Notes: a model not told the origin generated them from the letters alone. A stretch of 64,000 nucleotides of DNA from Apostichopus japonicus (GCF_037975245.1 NC_092576.1:40056111-40120110); one strand, 5' to 3'; shown: positions 35,790-48,921, counted from the first letter of the stretch. Made by a program: numbers and translations.

Positions 35790-37110
35790 ACACACTGCCT
35801 ATGAGTCAGGCATTCCTGACACTGTGCACACTGCCTGGTAGTCAGGCATTTTGTACACTGTACGCACTGTCTGGCAGTCAGGTATTCCTTACACTGTACA
35901 CACTGTCTAGGAATCTGGTATTTCGTACACTTTACACACTGTCTAGGAGTCAGACATTCCTTACACTGTACACACTGTCTAGAGTCTGGCATCCCTAACA
36001 CTGTACACACTGTCTAGGAGTCAGGCATTCCATACACTGTGCACACTGCATAGGAGTTAGACATTCCTAACACTGTGCACACTGCCTAGTAGTGAGGCAA
36101 TTCGTACACTGTACACACTGTCTAGGATTCAGACATTTCGTACACTGTACACACTACCTAGGAGTCAGGCATTCCTTACACTCTATACACTGTCTAGCAG
36201 TCAGGCATTCCTTACAATGTATACACTGTCTAGGAGTCAGACATTCCTTACACTATATACACTGTCTAGGAGTCAGGCATTCCTTACACTGTGCACACTG
36301 CCTAGTAGTCAGGCATTTCGTACTCTGTACACACTACCTAGGAGTTTGGCATTCCTTACACTGTATACAATGTCTAACAGTCAGGCATTCCTTACATTTT
36401 ATACACTGCATAGGAGTCATTCATCCCTTACACTGTATACACTGTCTAGGAGTCATGTATTCCTTACATTGTATACACTGTCTAGGAGTCAGGCATTCCT
36501 AACACTATACACACTGCCTAGGAGTCAGGCATTCCTTACATTGTACACACTGTCTAGGAGTCACGCATTTCATACACTGTGCACACTGCATAGGAGTTAG
36601 ACATTCCTAACACTGTACACACTGCCTAGTAGTGAGGCAATTCGTACACTTTACACACTGTCTAGGAGTCAGACATTTCGTACACTGTACACACTACCTA
36701 GTAGTCAGGCATTCCTTACACTCTTTACACTGTCTAGCAGTCAGGCATTCCTTACAATGTATACACTGTCTAGGATTCAGACATTCCCTTAATTGTTAAC
36801 ACTTTCTAAGAGTCAGGCATTCCTTGCAATGTACACACTGTCTAGGAGTCAAGCATTCCTTACATTGTATACACTGTCTAGGAGTCAGACATTCCATACA
36901 ATGTATACACTGGCTAGGAGTCATGCATTCCTACACGGTATACACTGTCTAGGAGTCAGGAAATCTTTACACTGTACACACTGTCTAGAAGTCAGACATT
37001 CCATACACTCTACACACTGTCTAAGAGTCAGGCATTCTTACACGGTATACACTGTCTAGGAGTCAGGCATTCCGTATATTGTATCCACTGTCTAGTGGTC
37101 GGACATCGCA
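35790..37110. repeat. 36-bp minisatellite, about 36 copies, with a 540-bp higher-order period
   Basis: The unit contains TCTAGGAGTCAGGCATTCCT and TACACTGTACACACTG. Because 36 is a multiple of 3, all frames give 12-residue periodic peptides (such as SQAFLTLYTLSR or RHSLHCIHCLGV). The ORFs at 35750-36010, 35801-35998, 36092-36502, 36217-36600 and 36793-37059 are therefore repeat artefacts. A distinctive run (CATACACTGTGCACACTGCA) at 36031 recurs at 36571, and neighbours match in register over about 220 bases: 15 units make a higher-order repeat. Confidence 0.93.
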
Positions 37111-37417
37111 CAGATTTGCGGCAGTGCATGTGTACCTGACATAGCTCGGGTGTTGGGCACTTCACATGGATCGGGCACTGAACGAGTGTTGGTTAGTGCG
37201 CGGGAAGTTGGGCACGCTTTATATGTAATTCCTAAACAATGGTCATATTTTTTTTAATACAAAAACAATTTCATTTCTAAAAACAAGGTAGTGGTACGAG
37301 AAGAGGAAATGTAGGCTCTTTTTTCAACCCCCCCCCCCACCATCAGCTCTGATAAAGAAACGACAACTGGTTAAATATCCCTGAAATACTACACGCATAT
37401 ACACTGCTAAAAATCCC

Positions 37418-37765
37418 AACCAATCAACAATCACTAACTACATTGACCGACCAATCAACGGTCACTAAAAGAACCCCGTATATATATATATATATATATA
37501 TACCTGCAGTTAAGATCTGACCAATCAAATGTTATTGATATAACCCCTTATTTATAACCCCAGTTAAGATCTGACCAACTAACGGTCATTAATACAACCC
37601 CGTATATACCTGCAGTTAAGATCTGACCAATCAAATGCCATTCACATAACCCCGTATAAATACCCGCAGTTAAGATCTGACCAATCAAATGTCACTAACA
37701 TAACCCCGTATATATACCCGCAGTTAAGATCTGACCAATCAACGATCATTGATATGACCTGTCTG
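37418..37765. repeat. 54-bp tandem repeat, 5 clear copies plus a diverged start
   Basis: Each copy has CAGTTAAGATCTGACCAATC, then a variable AAATGTCATT part and ATAACCCCGTATATA. The first copies near 37418-37505 are diverged and include a short (TA)n. Confidence 0.9.
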
Positions 37766-38610
37766 AACTGCGACGAAATTGGATCGACTCCCTACGTTAT
37801 GTCTGTCTAAATTAAGCATGTAGTATCTGAATTCATCTCTCATATTAATGTACAGACTATAAACAGGAAGTTGTTTTCATAGCTACTCCCTGCTATAAAC
37901 TACGTACGTACAAATTAGATCCCTATACTACACACAGAACTGGCAGTGTGAACAAAGCAGAATAGTTGCTATAACCCTTGGTTATATCTCATATACACTG
38001 ATTGGGAACATATTTTGGAGGAAAAAAATGTGAATTTGCTGTGATCGTTATTCGATTATCCGCATAGTGAGGATGATAACTGGTAGGAGCAGCATTTGTA
38101 AAATAATCAAAGATTTAGTAACCCTTGCGACTTTGGTTTTGCAAAATTGCAAAAATCACTTGCTCAATTAAAATGAAATATCACAATTACATGCCAGCAC
38201 TAACACACTTATCATAATCCATTTTCAAATCAATTACATAATTATTTGGTTTTTTATTCTAAGGGCAACTCCTACACACAAGACATGATGACAAGCTTAA
38301 ACAAGATACTGTACCATGCATACTGAACCACAACGAGTATTCTACGCTGGAATCGAATAGTGTTAATGATTATCCATCTTTGGTCAATATCACTTCATTT
38401 TACATTTACCTATATAAATACCCTTACATTTGTGTTTAACTTTCCATATTTGATGAATCACGTTAACCCTCTTCTTTGTCGTACAAGTATATACGTCACT
38501 CAGTTATGCATGTTATCTACTAACGGTAGAGAAGCTTTCACGTCTAGCACTTTTAAAACACCAATATAAAATGGTTGATCAATATGTAAAATATACCACA
38601 CCTTTAACAC
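37766..38610. other. No gene recognised (probable intron)
   Basis: AT-rich; the 69-aa plus ORF at 38360-38569 has no recognisable domain. Confidence 0.35.
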
Positions 38611-38678
38611 CTCGAAATTTCAATGCGGATAAAGATGGTCCAATAGGTATTGGTGAATGCAGCAGACAATCCATTAGA
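38611..38678 (-). CDS. Receptor C-terminal cassette B, short leucine-rich exon
   Basis: Minus-strand acceptor CTTTTATGATTCCAG|T and donor TTTCGAG|GTGTTA bound 68 bases. Entered in phase 2 from 44012-44220, it reads LMDCLLHSPIPIGPSLSALK then FR and leaves in phase 1. It resembles the cassette A exon at 51745-51821 in position, phase and the L-x2-C-x-L pattern. The leucine spacing suggests the start of a leucine-rich repeat, but one repeat is too little for a firm domain call. Confidence 0.55.
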
Positions 38679-40155
38679 CTGGAATCATAAAAGAGAAAAA
38701 TCCTAAAATACAATATCATATTTCAGCTAATAATAACGATTACAACCACCACCTCCCCCCCCCCCCCCACTTTATAAAGAAGAAGAGAACAAGAAAAGAA
38801 AGATCCCCGTGTATTGACAATAAAATAGATTAATTAAAACCTTTCTTGTTTTAGATCAATGTTCATAAAACAATATAAAATTCCATCGGTTCAGTTCTGC
38901 TATGTACATATGAAGGGTCAGTTTCTATATGAATTTAATCTAAACAAGACCAAAGCTTACAGCGTAATAACGTAATAACGTTCAAATAATATATATTCTT
39001 TAACAAGGTTGCAGATTATGCTCAGCCTCTAGGTACCTTGACAGTTTTAATTTTTGGAGTCACTGTACTAACATTATGAATATAAAATGGTATAATCATT
39101 AGGTTATTAACAATGGCACTTCCATAAAAGAAGCTTTCATCGAAATCAACGCTAACGATCTAACTCGCTATCATTGATCGGAAACTCAAACTACAAACAT
39201 GGATGTAATTTTTCATGGATTGTGACCTGTTCTAATACTGTGAGCATACAATCAACCTACACCCCACCGGACCTTCCATGAATGCTGAATGAGTAGTTCA
39301 GTCCGTCATCACGTGATATGTTTGTTGCATTGCATATATTGAACCTATACATAAAAGTAATCTACATCTTGTACATTGTTCTACGTCAGGAGACGGAAGG
39401 ATATTAAGAGGAACTGGGTGATGACCCGGAAATGGATCAACGGGGGCGCTGTGCTAAATGCTTACAGTTTTGGCAGGTTAGGTAGATGGTCAAATGTACG
39501 ATTTGAGGGGAAGCAGGTAAGAGGGTAATAACTTAATTTAAAATGTTCTCATGACAACATAACCTTTCGATAACATTATTAGTAGACACATAAATAATGG
39601 AAAATGAAAATCAAGATTATATTTATCATTGATAAAAGATAAGTATAATTCTCTCAAGTTAAACGAAATATGTAGATATATTAATGAATGTGTGTTGTGT
39701 TTCCCCTTAGCATCACTCTATAATTCTAAAAGTGTTTAAGTATATTCATCTCAACGCAAATATCAGTCTGATTGTAAAGTCATGTTTTATCAATTTTATC
39801 AATTTTCTTTAGCATGTTATAAGTGAAATGAAATCACTTTTCTAATTTTTTTAGTAGTTAAAACATGCTAACTACAGTTTTCAATTTGCGGAATGAAATT
39901 TCAATTCTCAATCACAATGTCCTGCCCTGTTATGTAATCGTGTTTTATATAACCTGTAGCCTGTATCATCGTCTAGATTAAATATATAAGAGTCATATTT
40001 CCTACATTTAACTATTAAAGCACATAGCCTAGATATGTTTATACAACTCAGTAGAATAAATGTGGACGGGCGAGGAACAAACATTACATAAAGGCATATA
40101 AGGGTCTCTATGGAAGCATACGTGTAGTTCAATATGATAACGGAACAAACTTTAA
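38679..40155. other. No gene recognised (probable intron)
   Basis: Contains a poly-C tract at about 38752-38770. No coding exon was seen. Confidence 0.35.
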
Positions 40156-41045
40156 ATGAACGATGCCAAGACCGAGAATATCGTTTTCAACTCTCAATAT
40201 TACAATGACAAAACGACCACTAATTCGATTCTTGTGGGTGACTCTCAGATGAATGTAGCTGAGCATGTAAAATTATTGGGCGTCCGCCTGGACTCCAATA
40301 TGTCCCTTAAGTCCCATATTACTAGCAGAGTTCGGGTTGCCAGCTGCAATCTAAATAAAATCAGAAGGATACGTAAGTTCCTCAACTATGAGAGTTGTAA
40401 ATCGGTAATTCTCGGTCTTGTCATCTCGCACCTTGATTACTGCAATGCTCTTTTAATTGGTTTTCCTTACACGTCATTATTTCCACTTCAATCCATCCAA
40501 AACCAGGCTGCCAAATTAATTCTCAACAAGACAAAATACGATAGTGCTAGTGAGTGTTTGCGGAGCTTGCATTGGCTTCCCATAGCTCAGCGAATCAAAT
40601 TTAAACTTATTTGCTTAGTATTCAAATGTATCCATAAACAGGCTCCATATTATCTCCATACCATGTTTATTACACTTGTCTCCCCAAACACCATCAGGAG
40701 CATTTCTTCACACTCGTTATATATTCCCACCCTTTCACCAAATTTGGTAGCCGGGCTTTCGCTTTATGTGGGCCCAAACTTTGGAATGACTTGCCTTCAT
40801 ACGTTCGGGATCAGGTGTCTTTCCCTACTTTCAAGAAATCCCTTAAGACACATCTTTTTAGCGAAGCATTTGGTTAAGTCTCTTGCCTGTCTCTGTGGTT
40901 GTATTTTGTCTTGCCTAATTGTTATCTTGTCTTCGTATTGCTTACTTATTTTTGTATATACTTGTGATAACATATATGTTTTGTAAAGCGCTATAGAATA
41001 TCTTTTTAGTCATGGCGCTATAGAAATTTTGTAATAATAATAAGC
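40156..41045 (+). pseudogene. L2/CR1-like LINE, C-terminal part of ORF2 and 3' tail
   Basis: 276-aa frame typical of the region after the RT palm: VKLLGVRLDSNMSLKSHI, then LDYCNALLIG, QNQAAKLILN, CLRSLHWLPIAQRIKFKLIC and a PYYL segment. A frame change near 40750 moves the expected end into another frame (WNDLPSYVRD, FKKSLKTHLF, then a stop). The 3' untranslated end has AAAGCGCTATAGAATAT and (TAA)n, as in L2-type elements. The 5' end is truncated, as usual. It lies in the region between receptor exons 41845 and 38611, on the opposite strand. Confidence 0.88.
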
Positions 41046-41844
41046 TCTTTTATAAAAGTGTGATTATTATTATTTTTCTTTATATCGCATCGCAAAGGGA
41101 AGGGGCGTGGGGGATTGTGTGTGTGGAGGGGGGTAGAACATCCAGTAGTTTTGTTTTCCATGTCTAATTGTCTTTGTATAATAATGCTTGGATTTCCGTA
41201 TCTTGTTGTAAGCTAGGCTGATTTGAGAGTGCATTTGAAGAATGGAGTATGAGTGAAGTGCAGTAAATTATTTAAACAGATATCGCGATGTATATTATGA
41301 TAAACCATGCCTATTTTCAATTCAATTCAATTCATAACGTAAATTAGGCGTAAATTAAGAGCAGTATTGACACGCGGTTGTGTCTTTTATTTCTTTTGAA
41401 ATTTCATTCCAACAACGTTTAGAGGCAATTACAAGAGCAAATCAATCCTGAAACAAATCACCCTAAATAATTCAACGAAATTGTCAACGATTTATTACTC
41501 CAAGTAAGTAACCATAACTAATTACTAGTTTGTTGATAATAAAATCAGTGAGTCATTGCGTAAAACATTCACACAATTTTGATTTTAATGGTAAAACATA
41601 TTGTGTTGTTCCTTGATTAACAGTAATAATCAAACTCCAAAGACACTCCTAACATTGGAGAAATGATTATGCTGGAATTTATGACCTAAAAAAGAGTCTT
41701 GTTGAGTGTTAAAATATGTATGAAGAAAAACATAGACAATTCACCACTTGAGATGATTTTCTCTGTTTAAATAATTAAATAAAAGAAAACTGGATTGTTA
41801 GTTCTTGGCTAACATTGTAGTAAAACAGAGATATACAGGCTTAC
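41046..41844. other. No gene recognised (probable intron)
   Basis: AT-rich; nothing coding seen. Confidence 0.35.
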
Positions 41845-41915
41845 CGATTGTCAAGGTGACCTTCAGCGGTACATGTGGACGGTAACCAAGAGATGGATGA
41901 GAATATGTACTTTTG
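41845..41915 (-). CDS. Possible alternative exon of cassette B
   Basis: Minus-strand acceptor CCTGTACAG|C and donor ACAATCG|GTAAGC bound 71 bases. Entered in phase 2 from 44012-44220, it is open (SHPSLGYRPHVPLKVTLTI at its end) and leaves in phase 1, exactly like the 68-base exon at 38611-38678. Using both in one transcript would shift the frame and stop early in the second, so if real they are mutually exclusive. The pyrimidine tract is weak. Confidence 0.3.
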
Positions 41916-44011
41916 CTGTACAGGTGTTTAATCACGTGACGCATGAAAATGTGATTGACAGGTCATATATGAAGGATACAATGAACATGGTGAAATGTAG
42001 ACGATGTGCGTGTTGGTAAAGATTATAACGATAGGAAAATAGACATTCCGTAGTAGGTCTGTGTATTGACTTTATTTATTATATGTACAAAGTGAGTGTA
42101 CATACAGGCAAAGTAAAATGACATATTTTGAGAATACAGTTAGGCCATGACAACTACTTTAATACGACTTGGTAGAAGTGTTCGAATTTAATGTTAGTTC
42201 GCTTGACTATTTAAACTAAACCCTTTTCTGTGAACATATTCTTTTCTGTTTATTGACAGTTTAGATCATGAAGTTGGAGCATACAAAAGTAGGTTTGTCA
42301 GAGCGGGTTGTTTTGATCAACTGATTAATTCGTATAATTATATCCTAAAAAAAAGTATTTTAAACCTTATATTTCATTAGCAGATAGCGGGACTAAGGGG
42401 AGGAGGAAGGGAAGGATAACATGTTCCAACGAGAGGAGACAAGGGTGATATCCAATGATATGCACTCTGTGCCTGGATTTCACTTATATCACGGAAGATC
42501 TAGAAGAGGTTAGGGCAATTGAGTTATTTGAACATTGTGTTAACAACGTTATAAAGAGATACGACGTTAAACGTAATTTGCGTTATTTAATGCCTTTACA
42601 TTTATATGATTAAATATACAGTTATCAGGGATGTATGTATCATTCTTAATGTTTTGTGATGCTCATGAATATGGGGCATACAAACCATATACTTTGAGGG
42701 CGGTGAGTAGAGAACATGAATGAGACAATGCATTTGTGGAGAAAAGCTGCCAAATAGCTACGCTACTAAGACTATATCTGAGAAATTGTACTTTCTTTAC
42801 GACAGGAAGACCAATTGAAAGGTTTCTCACCAGGTAACGGAAGAGAGAAGACGATAGAGTAGAAATGGTAATAACAGACTAATGAATTCATATGATGTAA
42901 ATATTAGGAACCATCATATGTAGATTGCTTGGTACAGAGTATACACACAATCGGGAACTGAATGTATCCATGACAACCGGCAGGTGTTCAAAGGACTATG
43001 TTTGTTCAATAGGCCGATGTTATTGTTTTGTTAAAGACTATCATAGGCCTATGTGTAGACAATAAAGGAATGTTAATAATATTGAATACATCTACAGACA
43101 TAATGATAAATGTATAAAGTGATATAATGTAAACTGATGTATATATAGGTAGTGTGTGTCTGTGCAAGGAATACGGATGGGAACAGGGAGAATTTAAAGA
43201 TTCTGAAAAGAGTGACAGGGGAGATCAGAGAGAGGTAGGGAGGGGAGAGTGGGGAGATTGGATAGGGAGGGGGGGGGGGGGAGAGAAGCAGTTTTAGGAT
43301 CAAATACATGAGTAAAAAAATGAGAGAATGCGAAAAAATGAAATTACAAGAATTGTTCATATATCGGACAAGTGATTAAGATCCAACACAAGGGGAGCAG
43401 GGTAAGGTGAGAGGGGTGCGTAGGGTTTGAGGATACTGGTTCTAGTGGAGAGGTGTTAATGCATAGTGGAGTGAGTGACACAAACATGTTATGGTGAGGG
43501 ATCATTTATAGGGTGAAGGGGAAAAGGTGTGCTAAATAGGGTTATTGTTAAGCGCAAAGAGGTGTGTGGGGTTGATGGGTAAATGTTATATTAGCAGATG
43601 AAGGTAAACTGGGCATCATAACAAAGATAATGTTAAATGTGTCTTTTCATGTTGCTCTGATTTGTTTGGTGAATTTGAGATGAAGTAGGTTCTTAATTGT
43701 TAGGATGTTTTGACAAAAATTATATCAACAGTAATTGAATTCCAATCGCTTCTATGTATTCATATTTTTATCTCATTAACTTTAATTAATTAATGTGTTT
43801 CTTTCTTAACTCTCTAAGAAGCAGTATATTGTTTATATATATAAAGTAATTATTAGCATGTTTTGTTGATATTTTCTATTCAATAAACTAAATATTTTAA
43901 CGCTCACCTTCGAGTTATAACTGTACTCATCATTACTATCTATATTTAAAGATATTATCTGTGTTTTATGCTGTATAGACCTATATTGAAATATTTATTA
44001 ATTATACTTAC
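41916..44011. other. No gene recognised (probable intron)
   Basis: AT-rich, with a 14-base poly-G tract near 43269 in a purine-rich stretch (43200-43290). The minus ORF at 43073-43360 is low-complexity and was not taken as coding. Confidence 0.4.
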
Positions 44012-44220
44012 TGCAGTTTTTTTAACCTTTGAGATCGTTGTACATAGTTTAATATTCCATTAACTTCATGTTCATTTATTTCTCTCCCTTTTTCTGTCTG
44101 TATCTTCATCCTCTCTAATGATGTTATGATTGGTAGAGAGAGACCAGAGGAGAGGATAATGTTCCCATCTTCATCAATCTTACCAATGGAACAGCCTAGA
44201 GTCACCCTGTATATGGGAAT
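44012..44220 (-). CDS. Receptor C-terminal cassette B, main leucine-rich-type exon
   Basis: Minus-strand acceptor TTTTCCTTTCTACAG|ATT and donor CTGCA|GTAAGT bound 209 bases, phase 0 in and phase 2 out. It reads IPIYRVTLGCSIGKIDEDGN, then IILSSGLSLPIITSLERMKI and a charged helix ending NYVQRSQRLKKL. The exon at 52838-53043 (206 bases, same phases) is clearly a duplicate, sharing the GLxLxxxxSLExxxI and EHE/EEEVxGxxNY patterns. It probably forms part of the C-terminal sensor region after the NACHT ATPase. The alternating hydrophobic pattern is compatible with leucine-rich repeats but not canonical. Confidence 0.75.
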
Positions 44221-44448
44221 CTGTAGAAAGGAAAATACTAAATAGAATTAATACTATCATCTTTGTTTACATGATTGATATATGGAAATAATTAGTTACT
44301 TTGTTAGGAATATTAATCTAGATATTTATTTCGCTTCTAATCACATTTATTTATTTGTTTTGTTTTGTACATAAATATAAGTACACATTAAATGTTTAAT
44401 ACATATATATAAATACTAATTACATACAGGTATAATTAAGTTTTATTC

Positions 44449-44922
44449 AGTAAATTGCTATTATTTCCTTACAAAACCACTTCTTAAAGGATGTGAATGA
44501 TTTTTTACTCTTTAAATCGTTCGTTAGAAGATTCCATGTTTTTGTTCCAATGGTGGTATTGTAGAGATTATATTAGGCATGATTAGCATGCCTCGTGTTA
44601 TGATTATGTACATCTCTGTTACTGGTTAAAAAATTGTCAAAGGCAGCTGGTAGTAATCCATTCCAGGTCTTGTAAGCAAATAGTGCAAGCTTAACTTTAA
44701 TGAGATCGTGAAATTTAGTAAGTTGAGTTTCTTAAATAGGGGACTGGTGTGCTCACGTGAGACTGAGTGAGTCATGTGGCGAATGGCCTTTTGGAGTATT
44801 AAAAGATTGTTAAGGTTGGTGTTGTATGTACCAGACCAAATAATGGAACAATACGTGAGATGCGGAGCAATCAGGGTCTGGTAAAGTGTCCTGAGTATGT
44901 TTTCCGATAGATAATATTTCAA
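44449..44922 (-). pseudogene. Non-LTR retrotransposon RT C-terminal fragment, minus strand
   Basis: The frame reads LRTLYQTLIAPHLTYCSIIW, then NLNNLLILQKAIRHMT and SPLFKKLNLL, the connection region of jockey/CR1-like reverse transcriptases. Beyond a frame change it continues with NHNTRHANHA and SFTSFKKWFCKEII and stops near 44449. It is a different LINE family from the one at 40156. It lies between receptor exons 46447 and 44012. Confidence 0.8.
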
Positions 44923-46446
44923 CTTAGATAATATGCCAACATTCCGTGCTATTATACTGCATATATTTCAGCCATATGTTGATAGTTTGTTTATTTTCAT
45001 TTTTATTCTTATTTTCCAGTCAATTTTTATTCTTATATTCATTTTTATTCTTATATTCCAGTCAATTTAAAGAGTAAATAATGCGTCATTTATCATTTTT
45101 AAAAGTTTTACAATTGCATATGTGATATATTAACTTCATTGTGCTTAATGTTTATTTTGCTTTTTGATAACAATATGATAGATAATCAAAATATCTCAAC
45201 GTTTAAGTTGAAGTCCTTGAGTGTCTCCACTATGTATATGTGTACATATCGTTTATTCTTGTCCCTCTTTAAAGTAGAGGACTATATATTCTATTGTATA
45301 CTCATTCCAGAGTATTATGGTCTACAATGAATCCATGGCTTACATGAAGGCGGCGTGCATTTAAATGAATTATTTACCTATTATTACTCTAAGCAGTGTT
45401 AGAAAGTGTGTACAGACAAATGTTGTTGTACAGGATTTGTTCTTTCCGTTACTCGCATACACGGTGTAAATACCTAGTCTATATCTGTTCATGTTGTTAC
45501 AGAGTTCGAGGTAAAACTAGTAGAAATGTACTGAAGCAAACAGTAAGTCCTAGATTCCTTTGTTTGAAGCACCGTATTCTGTGCGTGTATGTGTCTCTTC
45601 TGTTACTGTTACTCGTCATTCAGCCTTTGGAGAAGATCCTGCTAGGATCGAAACGTCAGGCCAACTTACTTTACCCATTCCTCTGTTTGATTAAATCTGT
45701 TTTTAAATCATATATCTGACACAAAAAATGGGTTCACAACTGTTATGATATCATATTTTTATTGATAATGATTGTAAACCGGATTAGAACCTACCTTACA
45801 TTTTTATTCAAACAGTCTGAATTGAAGAAAAAAACTTAAATCAAAATCAGAATTAAACTAGAAGCGGAAATCAAGTATTAGGGAAACAGAAGATAAATAG
45901 GCTTATAGAAAGGACTTATATTAGGAGAGCAAATATTATAGGTTGCAAATATATTATTGATGGAAGAATAGTTACATGAATAACCAGAGCCAACATATAT
46001 GGAGGTGCATGAATAGTAACGTTGTTAGTTATTTGCTGATTAATGCTGATATTATCTAATTTAATAAATAAGTTTTCCTATTAACTTCAAAGGGCCTATT
46101 TACCAATGTTTGATGAGATAAATATATAACGTCAAGATTTTGATATCCCAAATTACGTGTTTGTTATAACTTTGTGTCGCATCGCTGTGTTTCTGCTACC
46201 CTATTAAATAATATTTGACACATATTAGTGTTTAGCTGAAACATACATTTTTCATTTAACGAATTAGTGAAAGATTGTAACAACCTCTCTATTGTTTATT
46301 ATCCGACAATCAATTACTCAGTATTTAATTATTGTATTCATATTTATTGTTTGTGTTTATGGTGATATTTTAATTTTGAATTCATAAATCAATATACTCG
46401 TATTGATTGATGTATTTATTCAATATATCCCTTTATGTTTACTTAC
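44923..46446. other. No gene recognised (probable intron)
   Basis: AT-rich. The plus ORF at 45396-45719 has hydrophobic stretches but no recognisable domain or splice support. Confidence 0.35.
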
Positions 46447-46566
46447 GTCACGATTGGATGCTTCCACCAGGAGCTCTATGACTGACCTCTGTACGGACTT
46501 ACTGGTGTCTCTGTGGATGACCAAAGCACCTGAACACATCTCTGTAATAGTCTGGATGTCATCGGG
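46447..46566 (-). CDS. Receptor cassette B, post-NACHT helical exon
   Basis: Minus-strand acceptor TTATTTCAATAG|CCC and donor CGTGAC|GTAAGT bound exactly 120 bases, phase 0 at both ends. It reads PDDIQTITEMCSGALVIHRD then TSKSVQRSVIELLVEASNRD. This is homologous to the last 40 residues of the NACHT exon, where SIRKNDSKLLQRSTIQILDV then ASKNQ occupies the same place before a phase-0 donor. In cassette B this piece is a separate exon. No NACHT exon lies between it and the cassette A exons. Confidence 0.75.
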
Positions 46567-48921
46567 CTATTGAAATAAATTAATAGTAATTGTTTATTAG
46601 AATAATGTTAATCTAAAATTGAGGTGTTAGTGAAAAAATGATAGTTTGTGTAAATATAGAAGATTAATAGATTGGTTATTCCAGCAGATACTTGAAACCG
46701 AAATATATATTTCGCTGCTTAAAGTTGACTGCTTGCAAATATTGTGTACATTTTCTGTTTTTTTGAACGCAACAATCTGGTACCATGTTTAATACCTAAG
46801 TTACTAATTAAAAAAAAAAAAACAAGTTTATGAAGTTTCTTCTAGGAATATCGGAATAAGTGATATCAATATGATCATTAATGGATTGAAGAGTTTAAAC
46901 AGGAAACCATGTATACAGAAAGATAGGCAACCATTTATCAATTACACTTTGAACCTGCATTGGTAGTATGAATGCAGCGACATAGAGTGGTGGGGGAAGG
47001 GGGAGGTATGGGCAATGGGAACAATCGCTCCCCTTTGAGTACCCCCCAAAAAATAACTAACCGCAGGAAATATCATTAAAGCCCTCTTTTTAGGTTGAAG
47101 GAAGCTAAGCGACCCTTCTCAAGTTTTCCCCTGAAAGTTCGTCTGCTATGTAATACAATACTCTTATTATTGTTTATTTCCTGCAACGTGGGAGGCAGTT
47201 TAGATAAACAAAATATGTGTACATCATGGCTCTCCGCTAAGTGTTATAATGCTAATAATTGCACATTTTAAAGTCATGTTCCATAACCTCATCCCCACCC
47301 CGTTTTTTCCCCCAAATTTCTGGCTATATCCCTGGTATAACGACATCTTCTGGAGCATTTAAGTTGAAGTAAGTACAAACTTAAAAAAGAATTTAAAATA
47401 TAAATTAAAGGAAACAGTTTGAAACACATGTTCTATAAGGTCATTGCATATTTCTATAATTATGTGATTAATGTATACAAATAAAAATGGTTTATCTGGT
47501 AAGAAATAAACCACCTTCACACAACCATATCTACTGTAGAGTATCGAGCAAGATCTCGGGAATGAGAAATATGAAATAGTTGTGTCCTTCCTGTGAGAAT
47601 CACATTTTCTGTCAGCGGAATATCTATACTTGGAGACAATATGCATGGAGAACCTTCAAGGACGTTGGCTTTACATTGATAATTGACCACGCCTTCTCCC
47701 CGCCCAACCATAATTCCACTTTACATATTACTATTAAATTCCCAGAATACAAATATTAAATATCAAATACCAAACATTACCAACCTTGCACCATTTACCA
47801 GATTTTAAATCAAGATAACAGGCGTCACGTGATGATATAACTGTACAAGAAAATATGAATACAACAAAGTTAGTAAAAAATATAAGTATATTGAAAATAA
47901 GTGACGTTTATTTTCAATAATGCTTAATATTCCATTCCATTCATTTTCCATATTACAATATTTCATTTCTTTAAGCTGCATTTGCTAACAGTAATTTGCA
48001 ATGGAACTGTTCGGCACTATTTCATCAACTGAATTATATTGATTATGTGTGTGAGTAATAACAAACACTAAGTTAATTCCATGATGACGGAGAAGGGGTA
48101 TGGGGGTAGGGTACATTCTTCTTATAAGGTGTCCTATGTGTTCTCTAGGCTATTACCTCTAGCGCACAGTCCTTGTGTTTATTCAAATCATAACATTTTG
48201 AGTATCTTATGAAAGATTTTCAGAGTTTACACAAACACAATAACTTAATAAAGTAATTTGTCCATGGATTTACTTTTTGTGAAATCAGTTTCAGGTTTGT
48301 ATTTCAAAAGCGAGGATGTTCAAGAAACTGCCCCTTCCACTTCCAGGGAGATGGTTATCAGGCCTCGCAATTGGGCTGTTGCTTTTTATCACCGTTCACC
48401 AGTAGAAATAACACATCAAAAGCATTTTTCTGCTAGTAGACGTCAAAATCAAAATCACAGGGTGAGTTGTTAACAATTGTCTGTTAAAGTCGGTACTATC
48501 TCTGTAACATTAGCCTTTATTACTGCTGTTATAGGATTACTCTCAATACACGCAAAAAAATGGAAAAAGGAAAATGAAAAAAAAAGTGTTGAATTTGAAC
48601 ACTTTCCAGGTGTAACCGTTCACCCTACACCTGAAGGGTTACTCTGACCCTGAGTAGGGTTACATAATTTATGTACCGTGGATTTTGTAACACCTGCAGA
48701 AAGTGTACTTTCAGTTCGAGCATTCCGATTGGTCAAACCTCCCGTCAGCTGGATTCAAATGGTACCACCGTACCGTGAATACCCATTTACCGTACCTAGC
48801 AATACTTGTACCAGTTTGTCGACATTTATCGTTACTAAATGTACTATAGTAACCATGGCCATATATACGTGCAAGCCACATAGCGTTACGTACTCAGTGT
48901 GCGATAACGAGCTACAGTGGC
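46567..48921. other. No gene recognised (probable intron)
   Basis: It was searched for a phase 1-to-0 exon that would join 51745 to 46566. The best open stretch is minus 47711-47517, which has no matching splice pair, so no exon is called. The plus ORFs at 48258-48473 and 48678-48932 have no recognisable domain. Confidence 0.35.

Noticed and set aside
35750-37059. Long ORFs (up to 136 aa) on both strands
   Set aside because: They are the translation of a 36-bp tandem repeat, periodic every 12 residues in several frames; no start context or gene structure.
45396-45719. 107-aa plus ORF with a leucine-rich stretch
   Set aside because: The VSLLLLLLVIQPLEKI stretch looks membrane-like, but there is no start context, no homologue in the window and no splice support.
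47517-47711. Candidate missing phase 1-to-0 exon for cassette A
   Set aside because: The frame is open, but no acceptor and donor pair with the needed phases and no likeness to 35203-35273 was found.
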